Assembly (NCBI GenBank): GCA_947498325.1 | Contig: CANMKE010000022.1 | Span: 1 to 64,000 of the forward strand | DNA length: 64,000 nucleotides | Direction: 5' to 3' | Source: an uncultured Persicobacter sp. | GTDB taxonomy: Bacteria > Bacteroidota > Bacteroidia > Cytophagales > Cyclobacteriaceae | Shown here: in pieces, positions 1 through 8,656 of the stretch | How the letters are laid out: the number at the start of each line of letters is the position of its first letter | Numbering within the stretch: the stretch's first letter is position 1 | The notes under the pieces: model-generated | What the model saw: the letters and a program-made list of their open reading frames with translations, nothing else | Databases searched by the model: none | What the model was told of the DNA's origin: nothing | Program-made: the position numbers and the translations under genes

Positions 1-340
1 GCTGATTGAGTTATGAATGCAGGTTAAAGCACCGACCCTCTTGACGATGTATCAAGTGCACAAAATGTTTACTTGCTTCAATATCCTTAAATTCAAGATG
101 TTTTGGTTCTGCTGATAATAGGAACTGCTGATTGAGTTATGAATGCAGGTTAAAGCACCGACCCTCTTGACGATGTATCAAGTGCACAAAATGTTTACTT
201 GCTGAAATATCTTGAATTCAAGATATTTTGGTTCTGCTGATGATAGGAGTTGCTGATTGAGTTATGAATGCAGGTTAAATTGCCGATCCTCTTGGCGATG
301 TATCAAGTGCACAAAATGTTTACTTGCTGAAGTAGCCCTG
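1..340. repeat. Tandem repeat, ~126-bp unit, about 2.7 copies
   Basis: Three head-to-tail copies begin at 1, 127 and 252 with the same first bases (GCTGATTGAGTTATGAATGC). Copies 1 and 2 (126 and 125 bp) are identical over about the first 76 bases and diverge slightly afterwards. Copy 3 matches for about 80 bases with a few substitutions and then loses similarity near 335. The 1-nt length difference and stops in all frames argue against coding. The array touches the left edge, so more copies may lie outside. Function unknown. Confidence 0.9.
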
Positions 341-413
341 AAATTGAAAGGTGTTAAAAGTACCGTTTTTTAGTTTAGGCGATAAGGAGCAAAATATAAG
401 AAAGCAAAAAAAA

Positions 414-441
414 GAGGCTGTTACCCGAAAGTAGCAGCCTC
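414..441 (-). terminator. Rho-independent terminator of the large secreted protein gene
   Basis: GAGGCTGTTAC (414-424) pairs with GTAGCAGCCTC (431-441), with one G-T wobble. An A-rich run lies on its left, which is a U-run when read on the minus strand. It lies about 20 bases past the stop of the minus-strand gene ending at 462. Short T tracts on the right may make it work in both directions. Confidence 0.8.
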
Positions 442-461
442 TTTTTCATTGTTTGAAAAGC

Positions 462-3400
462 TTAGTACACCATTATTTTTTTGAGCTGTTGCCCTTGATC
501 TGTCTGCAGACGAATCAGGTAAAGCCCTGTTTGCTCAAAGGAGCCCGAAGGAATCTCCAAAGGAGTTGTCGCTTGTTGGCTGAAATTGGTTTGATATATC
601 AGCGCTCCTCCGACTGTAAATATTTCAACCGACTTCACCTTTGCCCCTGCAGGAGCGATGAACAATGCCTGCTGTCGGAAAATCGGGTTAGGGTAAATCT
701 GTATGGTGTTTTCAGTCATTACCCGCTGATTTTGTGCCTCACATTTTTCCTGCACTGTCACCTGCCCTATTGTTACATCAGCATTGGCCTGCCCAAGAAA
801 GAAGTCAAGTCTGGCGTTGCCGTCAGGACTGGATATCGAAAACTCAAACTGGTAGCTGACAAAATTTGGGGTGAGGGCAACGGTAGTTTGACCATAGTTC
901 GCCCAGCTTCCTTCCTGTAAAACCTGTACTCTCATGTTACGGTCTGATTGCGCTTTGGCAAAAAAAGTAACTTCATAAGTAACATTCGCCAACAGGTTCA
1001 GCTGGGTATACAGTTGAATGTCGGAGTCCATATTTCCACCCTGATCAATATTGACGTAGGCCTCTCCGTTGGTTTGCAGTTGTGCCGAAGTACCACTGCC
1101 GCCATTGGTATAAAATTGCCAGCCATTGGCGCCATTTCCAAAATCACCATTACCGACCAGATTCGGGAAGTCGCAAACGCTGCTGTTTTCCACCGATATT
1201 TCGATCGTTTCCGAACTTGCAGTCATGCCCTGCTGATCGGTCGCCGTAACCTGCAAAGTGTAATTCCCGACTGACAGATCGTTTATTTCCCATTGATAAG
1301 GCGCACTGTTTAGCGTTTCCAACAGACTGCCGTCAAGATAAAGTTCCACAGCACTGATGGTACCATCAGGATCTGAGGCTTCAGCAGTGATTAGGACAGC
1401 CTCATCGGATAGGAATATACTGCCGTCAAGTGGCGCGGTCAAACTGACCGTAGGAGGAAGATTCGGATTTACCACCTGAATTTGTACTGCATCTGAGAGG
1501 GTGGTTTGCTGATCGTCGTCCACGGCCTGGGCCGTGAGCTGGTAAGTGCCTGCTGACAGGTTTTGCCATTGGATGCTAAAAGGCGACGAATCATCTTCCC
1601 CGATCAGAACATCGTCAACAAAAAAGCGCACGCTGCTCACAAATCCATCTGCATCCGAAGCTTCCGCAGTTAGCCAAACGGATTCCCCACTCGTGAAGGT
1701 GTCCCCGGCTGAAGGGGAAGAAATATGTACCACAGGAGGTACGGGATCCGTAGGGACATTTGTACATTTTTTACGTACCGAAATTTCATCCAGATAAATG
1801 GTGGATGCGGTATTACCGAGGAAAAAATCAAGTCGTGCATTTTGATCTGCATTGGCGAGATTGACCTGCAAGGTATAGGTGCCGATTTGTGGACTGAGGC
1901 TGACGGTGTGCTGACCATAATCAACCCAGCTGCCCTCTTGCAGCAATTGTACCCGGATGTTGGTGCTGGAGGATGCTTTGGCCTGGTAACTGATCTCGTA
2001 ATCTATACCTGCGGCCAACGACAGATTGGTGAAGCATTGCACGTCGGAATCCTGACTGCCATTTTGATCGATCTGAATTTTTGCAGACTGTGCTCCGGCA
2101 ATGGCACCGACATTGGAACTGCTGAAATTGGCGACCACTCCATTGCCGCTGTTGGTGTAGAAATTCCACCCTCCGGTGCCAGATTCAAAGTGCCCATTGG
2201 GTAAAAGGTTGGGGGCATCGCAGGCCGTGGGCTCCACCACCTCAATCGTGACGACCTCGGAAAGTGTGCTGTACCCATCCTGATCCGTTGCCACTGCGGA
2301 AAGGTAATGCAAACCAACCGCTGGTGCTGGATACGTTACCGAGTAGGGCGCGGTGTAATCCTCCCCTATTTTTAGATCACCCGCATAAAAGGCGACTTTG
2401 CTGATGTTGCCATCAGGATCTGATGCTGAAGCAGTGATCAGTACATCCTCCCCTACATTGCTGCGGCTGCCTGTTGTGGGCGCGGATATTTCGACTACCG
2501 GCGGCCAAGGCTGGTCTCCCCCACTGACGGTTTCATCGGAAAGAACCAGGGTTCCAAACTGACTGGTGTTCGACCAATTGTTGTCGGTTCCCACCCACAT
2601 GAGTTGTGCATCGCGCGGCCCCCCATCATCGTCATCGTTAACGGCAATATCGAAACCGATTTTTTTACCATTATAGGCTGACTGCCCCATATTGCTCCAC
2701 GGAATGGCATACTCGACGGTATAACCATCGGCGACTTGTGCCCAAGCGACCATCACTCCTGCATTGTTTGTTGATCCCGAAAGTCCATCAGACTGATAGC
2801 CCTTGGTGAACTGACGGTCATTTTGATCATAGCTGCTGCTGCGTTCAAATCCGCCATCAATATAAACTTCAGTGGCGTCATCGTTATAGTCTTCCGCGGA
2901 ATCGTTCCACAGGTTTGCATCTTCCACCTTAATCGCAACATAAAGGTACTGATCATCCCACAGGGTGGCAAAAGTAACTTTATTGTCGGAGGCTCCAGTA
3001 ATATTTTTGCTCGCTGAAGCATATAAGTCCCATACATTCTCCGTCAGGTGACCATCCACTTGCATGGTCGAAAGGGTTTTTCGGGCACCAATAATCCCCT
3101 GCTGTGGCGCGTCAGGAATACGCACCATTGCGCTGTTGCTTGAGCCACTGATGCCCACATTGTTTTTGGCCACCACCCGGTATTCATAGTTTGAAACCGC
3201 TTCCGCAGATCGGTCAATATAGTTGGTCAGGTTGGCGGCAACACTGTCAATGGCCTCCCACTGATTTTGTTTCCGCTCAATGATAAACCACAACTCATTG
3301 TCCGATTGATCGCTCCAAAGGAGGTTCACTTCAGTACCATTAGTAGATACCAGCAAGTCTGTTGGTGCTTCGGGTAGTGTGGTTGGCAGGCTGTTGGTCG

Positions 3401-6400
3401 TGGCTGTGGCGGTGTTACTCCAGCCCGATCTTCCGCCATTGTTTTTCGCCTGTACCCGGAAGGTATAGTCGGTTTGCGGCATCAGGTCCTGGGCAACAAA
3501 AGTGGTGGCATTGGCCGTTGCCGTACCTGATACCTGCCAGTCTTGCCCACTGTTTTGCTCAATAATAAATTGCTCTTCATTATCGGAAAGATCGGTCCAG
3601 TTGATTTGTATTGCTGAAGCTGAAATGGCCTCTGCCGATAAATCAGCAGGAGTGGCTGGCGGGTCCATAGGGCCAACCGTATAGGATGAAAATGCAGCAG
3701 CAGGTATGGTGGTAAAGGCACCGCCATCTTTGGCCCACTCCATTTTCAGGTGGGCGTCCCAGCCTTCTTCCTGATATTCTATTCTGATATGATAGCCCTG
3801 CCCTGCGGTCATTTGAAGGGTGCCTGAAACGGGATCGTTGGGATCTTCAAGGTTTTGCTGCATCAAGAGCTGGCCTTCCACCCAAACGGCAACGGCATCA
3901 TCGGCAGTGGCCTGAATCTGATAGGTCCCTGAGGTTTCCGCAGTGATTTCCCCTTCAAACCTCGCCGACCAGAAATCGACATTCATGCAGGTGTTTGGGG
4001 CGGTGCGCTGCCAGTTGAAAACAATAGGAGATACAATATCTACCGCCACCGGATTTTCCAAATTGATGTCGTTGAAATATTGCACCACGAGGCCATCGCC
4101 ATTACCCGTAGGCAATACCGGAGATGCACTGGTTGCTGTTGCGGTGTTGGATGGCGAAGATTTAGTTGTGGCATTAATCGCTCTTACACGGTAGGAGAAG
4201 GCTCTGCCAGGGCAAAAGCCATCATCAATAAAAGAGGTGGTATTGGCATCCACGGTGGTAAGGGTGGCAAATCCTGCTCCCCCATTCCCTCTTTCAATCT
4301 GAAAACCTGTTTCGTTGTTGCTGTTATCCTGCCAGCTCAGCTGTATGCCTGAGGCTACGTTTTCAGCCAAAAGCCCATCAGGAGCTGTGATACCCCCATA
4401 ATCTACCGGCGTAATTTCCCTTCGCCATAAGCCGGCGCCCGAAGTAGAACCATAGTAGTATGTTTTCCCTTCGATCTCCCGTATCTGTGCCCCATTCATA
4501 CCGGGCCAGTCGTGGTCTGCGGTCCAGTTTTCCCAGCTGATGGTTTTATCCGGCTCAATAATTCCTCGAAACATTCCATAGGGCTTGCCGAATTCATGGT
4601 GATAGGCTGCCACAAAAATCTGGTTGTCTTTTACCGCAAGCCCACCATATCGGAATTCATATCGGTTGGCAATGTAGTCGTACCAGCTGTGTTGGGCGAG
4701 TGGCAGGGTGGTTTCTTTATTCAGGATGGTTTGCCAGCTTGCGCCTTCATCAGCAGAAATGCTGAGCTGCTGGTCGGTGGTGTAGCCACTTGCTGTTTTG
4801 GTTTGAGCAGCATGAAGCAGGTAGAGTTGCCCATCGATTTGAGTGGCAGCAACGGTTGCTCCCCAGCCGATGGCGTCATGAATGATCGACCATTCCCACT
4901 GATTACCGGACTGCCGTTCCCCTTTCCAGAGCACTTGCTTTTCGTTGGTGTTGGGATCATTGGTGAAAATATTCGATGCCAGATAGAGAATATTGGGGTT
5001 GGTAGGGTGAAAGGCGATGGAGTTTGCCCCTGCAATATGATCGGTTACCTTGTCGGCGATTTGTACTGCATTGCCCCCATTGATGAAGTCTTTGATGTCT
5101 TCAATCCACCAGATGCCACTGCCATAAATGCCCATGACCACACTTTTTTTATTATGGGGCGATACCCGCAATTCTTTCACATTGTAGTTGGTGGGCAGGT
5201 TGCCATTTCGGCTTTGCCATTGATCAGAAGGGGTGAAAGTATGAAGTTGTTTGGTCAGGATAGTATGGCTGTTCAGGTTCACGCCGCCCCAGCCTTTTGC
5301 GGCCGCTACCACAACCGTCGGTACACCGTCCACCTCTGCGATATCCACGGCGTCGGCGTGGTTGTGATTGCTGTATTCCCGCACTTCGTGGTTATTCCAC
5401 GAATAGCCATAATCCCAGCTTTCCTGTATGCCGTTGTCGCCTTGGCTCTGAATGGCATAATTTTCAATGGCGGTACCGTCGAAGGTGAAGGTGCTGGCAA
5501 ATCCACGGTTATGGTACGTTGGCTCTCCGGTGGATGGGGTGATAATGCTTGACGGCTGACAATATTTATTCAGAAACTGCCATTCTCCTGCCTGCTCTTC
5601 TCCATAGAAAAGGGTCTGATTTCCCGTGGCCCAGATGCCCCGGTTACTCCAGCTTAATGGGGTATAGTGTGCCCATCTGACATTGGGGTTGGGGTACCAG
5701 GTATCCCAGCCGGGGTCAAAATTATCCCGCTCTTTAAGGATGTTGGCCCAGCTATGGCTGCTGATGCTGTTGCCATTCCATTGTATGCTTCCCTCCCATA
5801 CGCCGGTTCGTTGATTTCTGAAGCCGACAAGAATTTTGTGGAAGTCTCCATCTGACCGAACATCCACTTCTGGGTACCACATTTGGCTGGTATATTGTAA
5901 GCCTGCGGAGATATCCGTCCATTGAATATTGGCGGTTCTTGTCGCAAAAATTTTGGATCCTGAACCTACATTAAAATAGTCACCATTGTCAGTGGCATAA
6001 GTGGCGTAAATGGTATTTCCGTCAGGGGTCAGGTCAATGCCTCGACATTTGAAGGTGGTTGGGCCGGGGATGAGCGCCCAATTTGCTCCGCCATCGATGG
6101 TTTTCCATAAGCCTTGATCTCCGCCGATATAGAAAGTTCCTGGTCTTTTTTGATCGAACCGAATGGCGTAAATATTGAAATATTCATCGTCAATAGTGGT
6201 GTAGGTGACCTTCTGCCAGCTGCTGCCGTAATCTTTGGATTCGAAGTAATAGCCGAGCCCTTTGGAGGCCACACGGCCAATGCCCCAGGTCCAGAAGTCA
6301 TAATCGTCCTTCCAGCCAACCCCTGCAATAATATGCGAGGCATCAAAAGGGTCGATGGCAATGGCATTGATGGAATTGTCTGCGGTGCTGGTCGCAAAGT

Positions 6401-6728
6401 GGTACTGGTCGCCAGCATTGTCGGAAATCGATAGCCCATAAAGGGTTCCGACATAAATTCTGTTGCTGTTGGTAGGGTCAACGGTGGTTACAAAAGCACG
6501 GGTGTGAACGAGGTCATCTGATTTGATATGCCACGAAGCACCGTAATCGTCACTGCGGTACACGCCTTCCATATCCGAAGAAAGATATAGTCTTCCTTCA
6601 ATGTTGGGGTCACAAATTACATCTTGAATTTGTCCCCCACCTCCGGGGTTGAGGTCTTCCCATTGTGCACGAACGGGTAGGGCAATAGCGATTAGCCATA
6701 CCATTAAAAAATAGGTTTTGTACATCAT
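462..6728 (-). CDS. Secreted GH74/BNR-propeller multimodular protein with T9SS tail
   Basis: A 2088-residue secreted protein, probably a surface or extracellular glycan-active enzyme. Residues 1-22 are a signal peptide ending VRAQ. Residues ~23-770 carry repeated BNR/sortilin-like propeller motifs (YRSDDYGASW, WKTIDGGANW, ISADEGASW), arranged as in GH74-type proteins. Then come FN3 (~780-865), PA14 (~877-1015), two FN3 (~1018-1205), a CBM9-like sugar-binding domain (~1213-1405), an Ig-like domain, a CBM4/9-like domain (~1507-1655), two Ig-like domains, a second CBM4/9-like domain (~1853-2000) and a T9SS sorting domain (~2003-2088, IYPNP ... KKIMVY). The two CBM4/9-like modules are clear duplicates (both have NARLDFFLG). 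GH74 activity such as xyloglucanase is family inference; I could not place both catalytic Asp residues securely. It appears monocistronic, with a terminator at 414-441. Either of the first two Met codons could start it. Confidence 0.85.
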   Translation of the reverse strand: MMYKTYFLMVWLIAIALPVRAQWEDLNPGGGGQIQDVICDPNIEGRLYLSSDMEGVYRSDDYGASWHIKSDDLVHTRAFVTTVDPTNSNRIYVGTLYGLSISDNAGDQYHFATSTADNSINAIAIDPFDASHIIAGVGWKDDYDFWTWGIGRVASKGLGYYFESKDYGSSWQKVTYTTIDDEYFNIYAIRFDQKRPGTFYIGGDQGLWKTIDGGANWALIPGPTTFKCRGIDLTPDGNTIYATYATDNGDYFNVGSGSKIFATRTANIQWTDISAGLQYTSQMWYPEVDVRSDGDFHKILVGFRNQRTGVWEGSIQWNGNSISSHSWANILKERDNFDPGWDTWYPNPNVRWAHYTPLSWSNRGIWATGNQTLFYGEEQAGEWQFLNKYCQPSSIITPSTGEPTYHNRGFASTFTFDGTAIENYAIQSQGDNGIQESWDYGYSWNNHEVREYSNHNHADAVDIAEVDGVPTVVVAAAKGWGGVNLNSHTILTKQLHTFTPSDQWQSRNGNLPTNYNVKELRVSPHNKKSVVMGIYGSGIWWIEDIKDFINGGNAVQIADKVTDHIAGANSIAFHPTNPNILYLASNIFTNDPNTNEKQVLWKGERQSGNQWEWSIIHDAIGWGATVAATQIDGQLYLLHAAQTKTASGYTTDQQLSISADEGASWQTILNKETTLPLAQHSWYDYIANRYEFRYGGLAVKDNQIFVAAYHHEFGKPYGMFRGIIEPDKTISWENWTADHDWPGMNGAQIREIEGKTYYYGSTSGAGLWRREITPVDYGGITAPDGLLAENVASGIQLSWQDNSNNETGFQIERGNGGAGFATLTTVDANTTSFIDDGFCPGRAFSYRVRAINATTKSSPSNTATATSASPVLPTGNGDGLVVQYFNDINLENPVAVDIVSPIVFNWQRTAPNTCMNVDFWSARFEGEITAETSGTYQIQATADDAVAVWVEGQLLMQQNLEDPNDPVSGTLQMTAGQGYHIRIEYQEEGWDAHLKMEWAKDGGAFTTIPAAAFSSYTVGPMDPPATPADLSAEAISASAIQINWTDLSDNEEQFIIEQNSGQDWQVSGTATANATTFVAQDLMPQTDYTFRVQAKNNGGRSGWSNTATATTNSLPTTLPEAPTDLLVSTNGTEVNLLWSDQSDNELWFIIERKQNQWEAIDSVAANLTNYIDRSAEAVSNYEYRVVAKNNVGISGSSNSAMVRIPDAPQQGIIGARKTLSTMQVDGHLTENVWDLYASASKNITGASDNKVTFATLWDDQYLYVAIKVEDANLWNDSAEDYNDDATEVYIDGGFERSSSYDQNDRQFTKGYQSDGLSGSTNNAGVMVAWAQVADGYTVEYAIPWSNMGQSAYNGKKIGFDIAVNDDDDGGPRDAQLMWVGTDNNWSNTSQFGTLVLSDETVSGGDQPWPPVVEISAPTTGSRSNVGEDVLITASASDPDGNISKVAFYAGDLKIGEDYTAPYSVTYPAPAVGLHYLSAVATDQDGYSTLSEVVTIEVVEPTACDAPNLLPNGHFESGTGGWNFYTNSGNGVVANFSSSNVGAIAGAQSAKIQIDQNGSQDSDVQCFTNLSLAAGIDYEISYQAKASSSTNIRVQLLQEGSWVDYGQHTVSLSPQIGTYTLQVNLANADQNARLDFFLGNTASTIYLDEISVRKKCTNVPTDPVPPVVHISSPSAGDTFTSGESVWLTAEASDADGFVSSVRFFVDDVLIGEDDSSPFSIQWQNLSAGTYQLTAQAVDDDQQTTLSDAVQIQVVNPNLPPTVSLTAPLDGSIFLSDEAVLITAEASDPDGTISAVELYLDGSLLETLNSAPYQWEINDLSVGNYTLQVTATDQQGMTASSETIEISVENSSVCDFPNLVGNGDFGNGANGWQFYTNGGSGTSAQLQTNGEAYVNIDQGGNMDSDIQLYTQLNLLANVTYEVTFFAKAQSDRNMRVQVLQEGSWANYGQTTVALTPNFVSYQFEFSISSPDGNARLDFFLGQANADVTIGQVTVQEKCEAQNQRVMTENTIQIYPNPIFRQQALFIAPAGAKVKSVEIFTVGGALIYQTNFSQQATTPLEIPSGSFEQTGLYLIRLQTDQGQQLKKIMVY

Positions 6729-7225
6729 TTTAAGTTTTGGTTTGAAATTGGGTTCATTACCAAGAATGTATGTACAGGGCTGAGCCTTCTTTATTCGATA
6801 TTATAAAAAAAGAGAAGTTAAAAAGGGGCTGAGGGGTAAAAGCAGAGTATGCGCGACAATAATGAAGATCTGTAGGGAAAGTTTTTAGTGGCGCTGTACC
6901 ACGAAAATGAGGAAAAGCTCCGTGGGAATTTTCTCCTATATTAATTCAGGAGATAATTTCATTTTTCGCGATTGGCGGCTGTGGACAAAGAAGGGTAGGT
7001 GAGAGTGGGCCTCCCGTGATGGAGAAGCTTAAATTTGGTGGTTTAGGCCATGATTTATTACATGAAGCTGAAAAAAGGAAGCGTTAAGAAAAATGAATCG
7101 TCAGGGCCTATAAAAATGCATTTTTTGCAGTTTATGGGCGGGCAGTAATTTCGGTATTGCTGTAGGAGATAGAAGGAGGGGGGCTTCCGTTGGCGGATGA
7201 TTCCCTCCTTCCGTTGTAATTTTAC
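6729..7225. other. Intergenic region, 497 bp
   Basis: It lies between the start of the large propeller gene and the stop of the MBL-rhodanese gene, both on the minus strand, so it should hold the promoter of the former. I see no gene, no tRNA and no clear promoter match. The only structure is the hairpin at 7172-7211. Confidence 0.5.
7172..7211 (-). terminator. Hairpin after the MBL-rhodanese gene, possible terminator
   Basis: GAAGGAGGG (7172-7180) and CCCTCCTTC (7203-7211) form a perfect 9-bp stem 15 bases past the stop codon at 7226. No U-run follows on the minus strand, so it may be a weak terminator or a 3' stabilising stem. Confidence 0.4.
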
Positions 7226-8632
7226 TTACCTCAAAGTGGACGGACACACCGCATCAGTTTTCGGTACATTGGTGGCTTTAATCGCCTTAAATCCTCCGGC
7301 AATGTCAATGATACGATCAATGCCCCTTGATTTTAGAATAGAAGCTGTGATCATCGAACGGTAACCTCCAGCACAGTGCACGTAGTAGGTTTTGTTTTTA
7401 TCGAGCGTAGGCCACCAGTCGTTGATCGTATCCAGTGGCGCACTGATCACCCCCTCAAGATCGATATGTTCTGAAAGGTATTCCCCTGTTTTTCGAACGT
7501 CGAGCACGGACTCAGTAGCCGTCAGCAGCTCAGAAAATTCCGTTGCGGAAATGGAGGTGATTGTCTGAATGGTTTGACCGGCAGCTTTCCAGGCATTGAT
7601 TCCCCCTTCAAGGTAACCGATGGTCTGATCATAACCCACGCGCGAAAGGCGGGTGATAATTTCTTCGGATCGCCCTTCCTCAGCAACAATAAGGATCGGC
7701 TGCTTTAAATCCAGGATCAGCGCCCCTACCCAAGGGGCAAATCCGCCATCAATACCAATATTGATGCTGTTGGGAATGTGGCCATCTTTAAACCGCTGTG
7801 GAGCTCTTGTATCGAGTATCAGGGCGTTAGTTGCTTGTGCCTTCAGCAAAAAATCAGCAGGATTCAACGCGATATTTCCCCGCAGCATCACGCGCTCAAG
7901 ATCTTCATAGCCCTCCTTATTCAGTGCCACATTTTTCGGAAAATATTGTGGTGCGGCAGGCAGTCCATGGGTTACCGCTGCAACGAACTCCTCTTTGGTC
8001 ATATCGGCACGCAGGGCATAATTTACCTGCTTCTGATGCCCGAGCAGGTCATAGGTTTCTTTGCTCATATTTTTGCCACAGGCCGAGCCGGCGCCATGGG
8101 CGGGGTACACCAAAATATGATCAGGCAGGGGCATAATTTTATTCCTGAGGGATTCATACAGCATACCAGCGAGGTCCTCGGCCGTCAGGTCAGATTTTAC
8201 CGCTAAGTCAGGTCGGCCAACATCGCCAATAAAGAGGGTGTCGCCGGTAAAGATCGCATGTTCTTCTCCTTCCTCATTGATCAGTAAAAATGTGGACGAT
8301 TCCGCCGTGTGTCCTGGAGTATGCAGCACTTTTATTTTCACTTTCCCGACCTCAAATTCTTGACCATCTTTGGCTGTTATGGAAGTGAATGCCGTATCTG
8401 CAAGCGGTCCAAATACGATGGAAGCGCCGGTTTTCTCGGCGAGACTGACATGTCCAGAGACGAAATCCGCATGAAAATGCGTTTCAAAAATGTATTTTAT
8501 CTTTGCCTGTCCTGCTTTTTCGATATAGGGTTGCGACTCTCTCAAAGGGTCAATGATTGCGGCTTCTCCTGCTGATTCGATGTAGTAGGCACCTTGCGCC
8601 AGGCATCCGGTATAAATCTGTTCTATTTTCAT
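7226..8632 (-). CDS. Persulfide dioxygenase-like MBL-fold protein with two rhodanese domains
   Basis: 468 residues. The N-terminal metallo-beta-lactamase domain (~1-250) has the metal-binding motif THFHADFVSGH (His52, His54, Asp56, His61) followed by TPGHTAES and FTGDTLFIGDVGRPD, typical of the ETHE1/persulfide dioxygenase branch, which oxidises glutathione or low-molecular-weight persulfide to sulfite. Two rhodanese domains follow. The first (~255-365) reads AEEGRSEE where the active-site Cys loop should be and so lacks the Cys. The second (~370-465) keeps it in HCAGGYRS (Cys ~420). The likely role is cytoplasmic sulfide/persulfide oxidation coupled to sulfur transfer. It sits 24 bases after the SulP gene on the same strand, so the two are probably co-transcribed and the exported or imported anion is probably a sulfur oxyanion (inference). 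Confidence 0.9.
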   Translation of the reverse strand: MKIEQIYTGCLAQGAYYIESAGEAAIIDPLRESQPYIEKAGQAKIKYIFETHFHADFVSGHVSLAEKTGASIVFGPLADTAFTSITAKDGQEFEVGKVKIKVLHTPGHTAESSTFLLINEEGEEHAIFTGDTLFIGDVGRPDLAVKSDLTAEDLAGMLYESLRNKIMPLPDHILVYPAHGAGSACGKNMSKETYDLLGHQKQVNYALRADMTKEEFVAAVTHGLPAAPQYFPKNVALNKEGYEDLERVMLRGNIALNPADFLLKAQATNALILDTRAPQRFKDGHIPNSINIGIDGGFAPWVGALILDLKQPILIVAEEGRSEEIITRLSRVGYDQTIGYLEGGINAWKAAGQTIQTITSISATEFSELLTATESVLDVRKTGEYLSEHIDLEGVISAPLDTINDWWPTLDKNKTYYVHCAGGYRSMITASILKSRGIDRIIDIAGGFKAIKATNVPKTDAVCPSTLR

Positions 8633-8656
8633 GGTTTGTGGTTTGTTATGGGTGTT

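Noticed and set aside
1-340. CRISPR array at the left edge
   Set aside because: The units are ~126 bp, nearly contiguous and similar through most of their length; there are no short repeats separated by unique spacers and no cas genes.
4512-5552. 346-residue plus-strand reading frame
   Set aside because: It is wholly antisense to the 2088-residue propeller protein, whose domains are continuous through this region, and it has no recognisable features.
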